NCBI GenBank assembly: GCA_049999765.1
Contig: JBNGIQ010008245.1
Location: 42,222-91,140 of the forward strand
Direction: 5' to 3'
DNA: 48,919 nucleotides
Origin: Phaeoceros laevis
Taxonomy: Eukaryota; Anthocerotophyta; Anthocerotopsida; Notothyladales
Shown: one piece after another, positions 48,545 to 48,919 of the stretch
Layout of the letters: every line of letters begins with the position of its first letter
Numbering within the stretch: position 1 is the first letter of the stretch
Translations under genes and position numbers: made by a program
Notes under the pieces: model-generated
What the model was told of the DNA's origin: nothing
Seen by the model: only the letters and a program-made list of their open reading frames with translations
Database searches by the model: none

Positions 48545-48919
48545 ATTAGTATATTGTAAAGATGGAAACAAAATCAAAACAGAGGAAAAAACGCTATGTT
48601 TTTATGGTTTTGTAAGTCGGGCGACCCGGGAAGCCGAGTCATGGCCCATTCACATAGCCTTTTGCGGACCGACCACGGTCACCGCGCGGCCCCGCACAGC
48701 ACGGGATAGGCTAAAAAAAGGCTTGCCGTGCGGTCGCCGTTGCGGCTAGCCCGTCGCGCCGTCGCAAAAGCTCAAGTGTGGTATGCAAGTACCCGTCAAT
48801 CACTGTAAAACCACTTTTCTTAAAGATATATCTACTGTTAAGCTCATAGTTACCGCTAACTCCGCATTTTACTAATAAAACATGGTAGTTTTCATTTTTT
48901 ACTCTAATTGCGAAAAAAA
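48545..48919. other. right-edge region, nothing recognised
   Basis: The short open frame at 48498-48749 overlaps the transposon end and has no domain. The last 150 bp are AT-rich. No further feature is seen before the window ends. Confidence 0.5.

Overview
The window is nuclear DNA of a land plant. Genes carry short GT-AG introns (mostly about 50-150 bp), and there are plant-specific families (JAZ/TIFY, P-class PPR, class III peroxidase, GT37 fucosyltransferase, plastid EPSP synthase, CCoAOMT). A probable sperm-flagellum EF-hand gene and a stand-alone myosin-I tail-domain gene point to a seed-free plant (bryophyte or lycophyte). I cannot name the species. All splice models were built by hand by matching conserved protein blocks, intron phases and GT/AG borders, and they translate without internal stops.

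Layout, left to right. 1-1055: decayed PIF/Harbinger transposase running off the left edge. 1.9-5.2 kb: PEX14 (-), head-to-head over 132 bp with an AllA-family (ureidoglycolate) gene (+) at 5.4-5.9 kb. 6.3-8.2 kb: SUMO E1 subunit SAE1 (-). 9.1-10.3 kb: class III peroxidase (+). 10.5-13.0 kb: SNAPC3/SRD2 (-). 13.7-16.0 kb: PPR protein (+). 17.4-19.6 kb: JAZ repressor (-). 22.1-23.0 kb: orphan myosin TH1 protein (-), divergent from DRG1 GTPase (+) at 23.6-25.6 kb. 26.4-26.8 kb: 400-base assembly gap. 27.8-31.4 kb: EF-hand, probably flagellar, protein (-). 32.2-32.6 kb: possible small Cys-rich membrane protein (-). 33.0-34.8 kb: GT37 fucosyltransferase (+). 35.4-37.1 kb: EYA-type phosphatase (-). 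38.0-40.7 kb: EPSP synthase (-). 41.0 kb: tRNA-Pro(UGG) (+). 41.1-42.2 kb: CCoAOMT-type methyltransferase (-). 42.2-43.6 kb: truncated, active-site-degenerate EPSPS-like copy (-). 43.9-48.9 kb: repeat-rich DNA with two inverted copies of one roughly 590-bp non-autonomous transposon.

The most unusual locus is 41.1-43.6 kb. A second EPSPS-like gene keeps the exon phases of the real enzyme, and even two exact exon lengths, but has lost its PEP-site residues and its C-terminal domain. It ends 3 nt before the ATG of a same-strand CCoAOMT-type gene. An alternative splice (donor at 42243, acceptor before 42129) would join the two in frame into one 506-residue protein. The other genes are ordinary housekeeping or signalling loci with no evident functional link, apart from the shared promoter of PEX14 and the AllA-family gene and the shikimate/phenylpropanoid theme at 38-43.6 kb.
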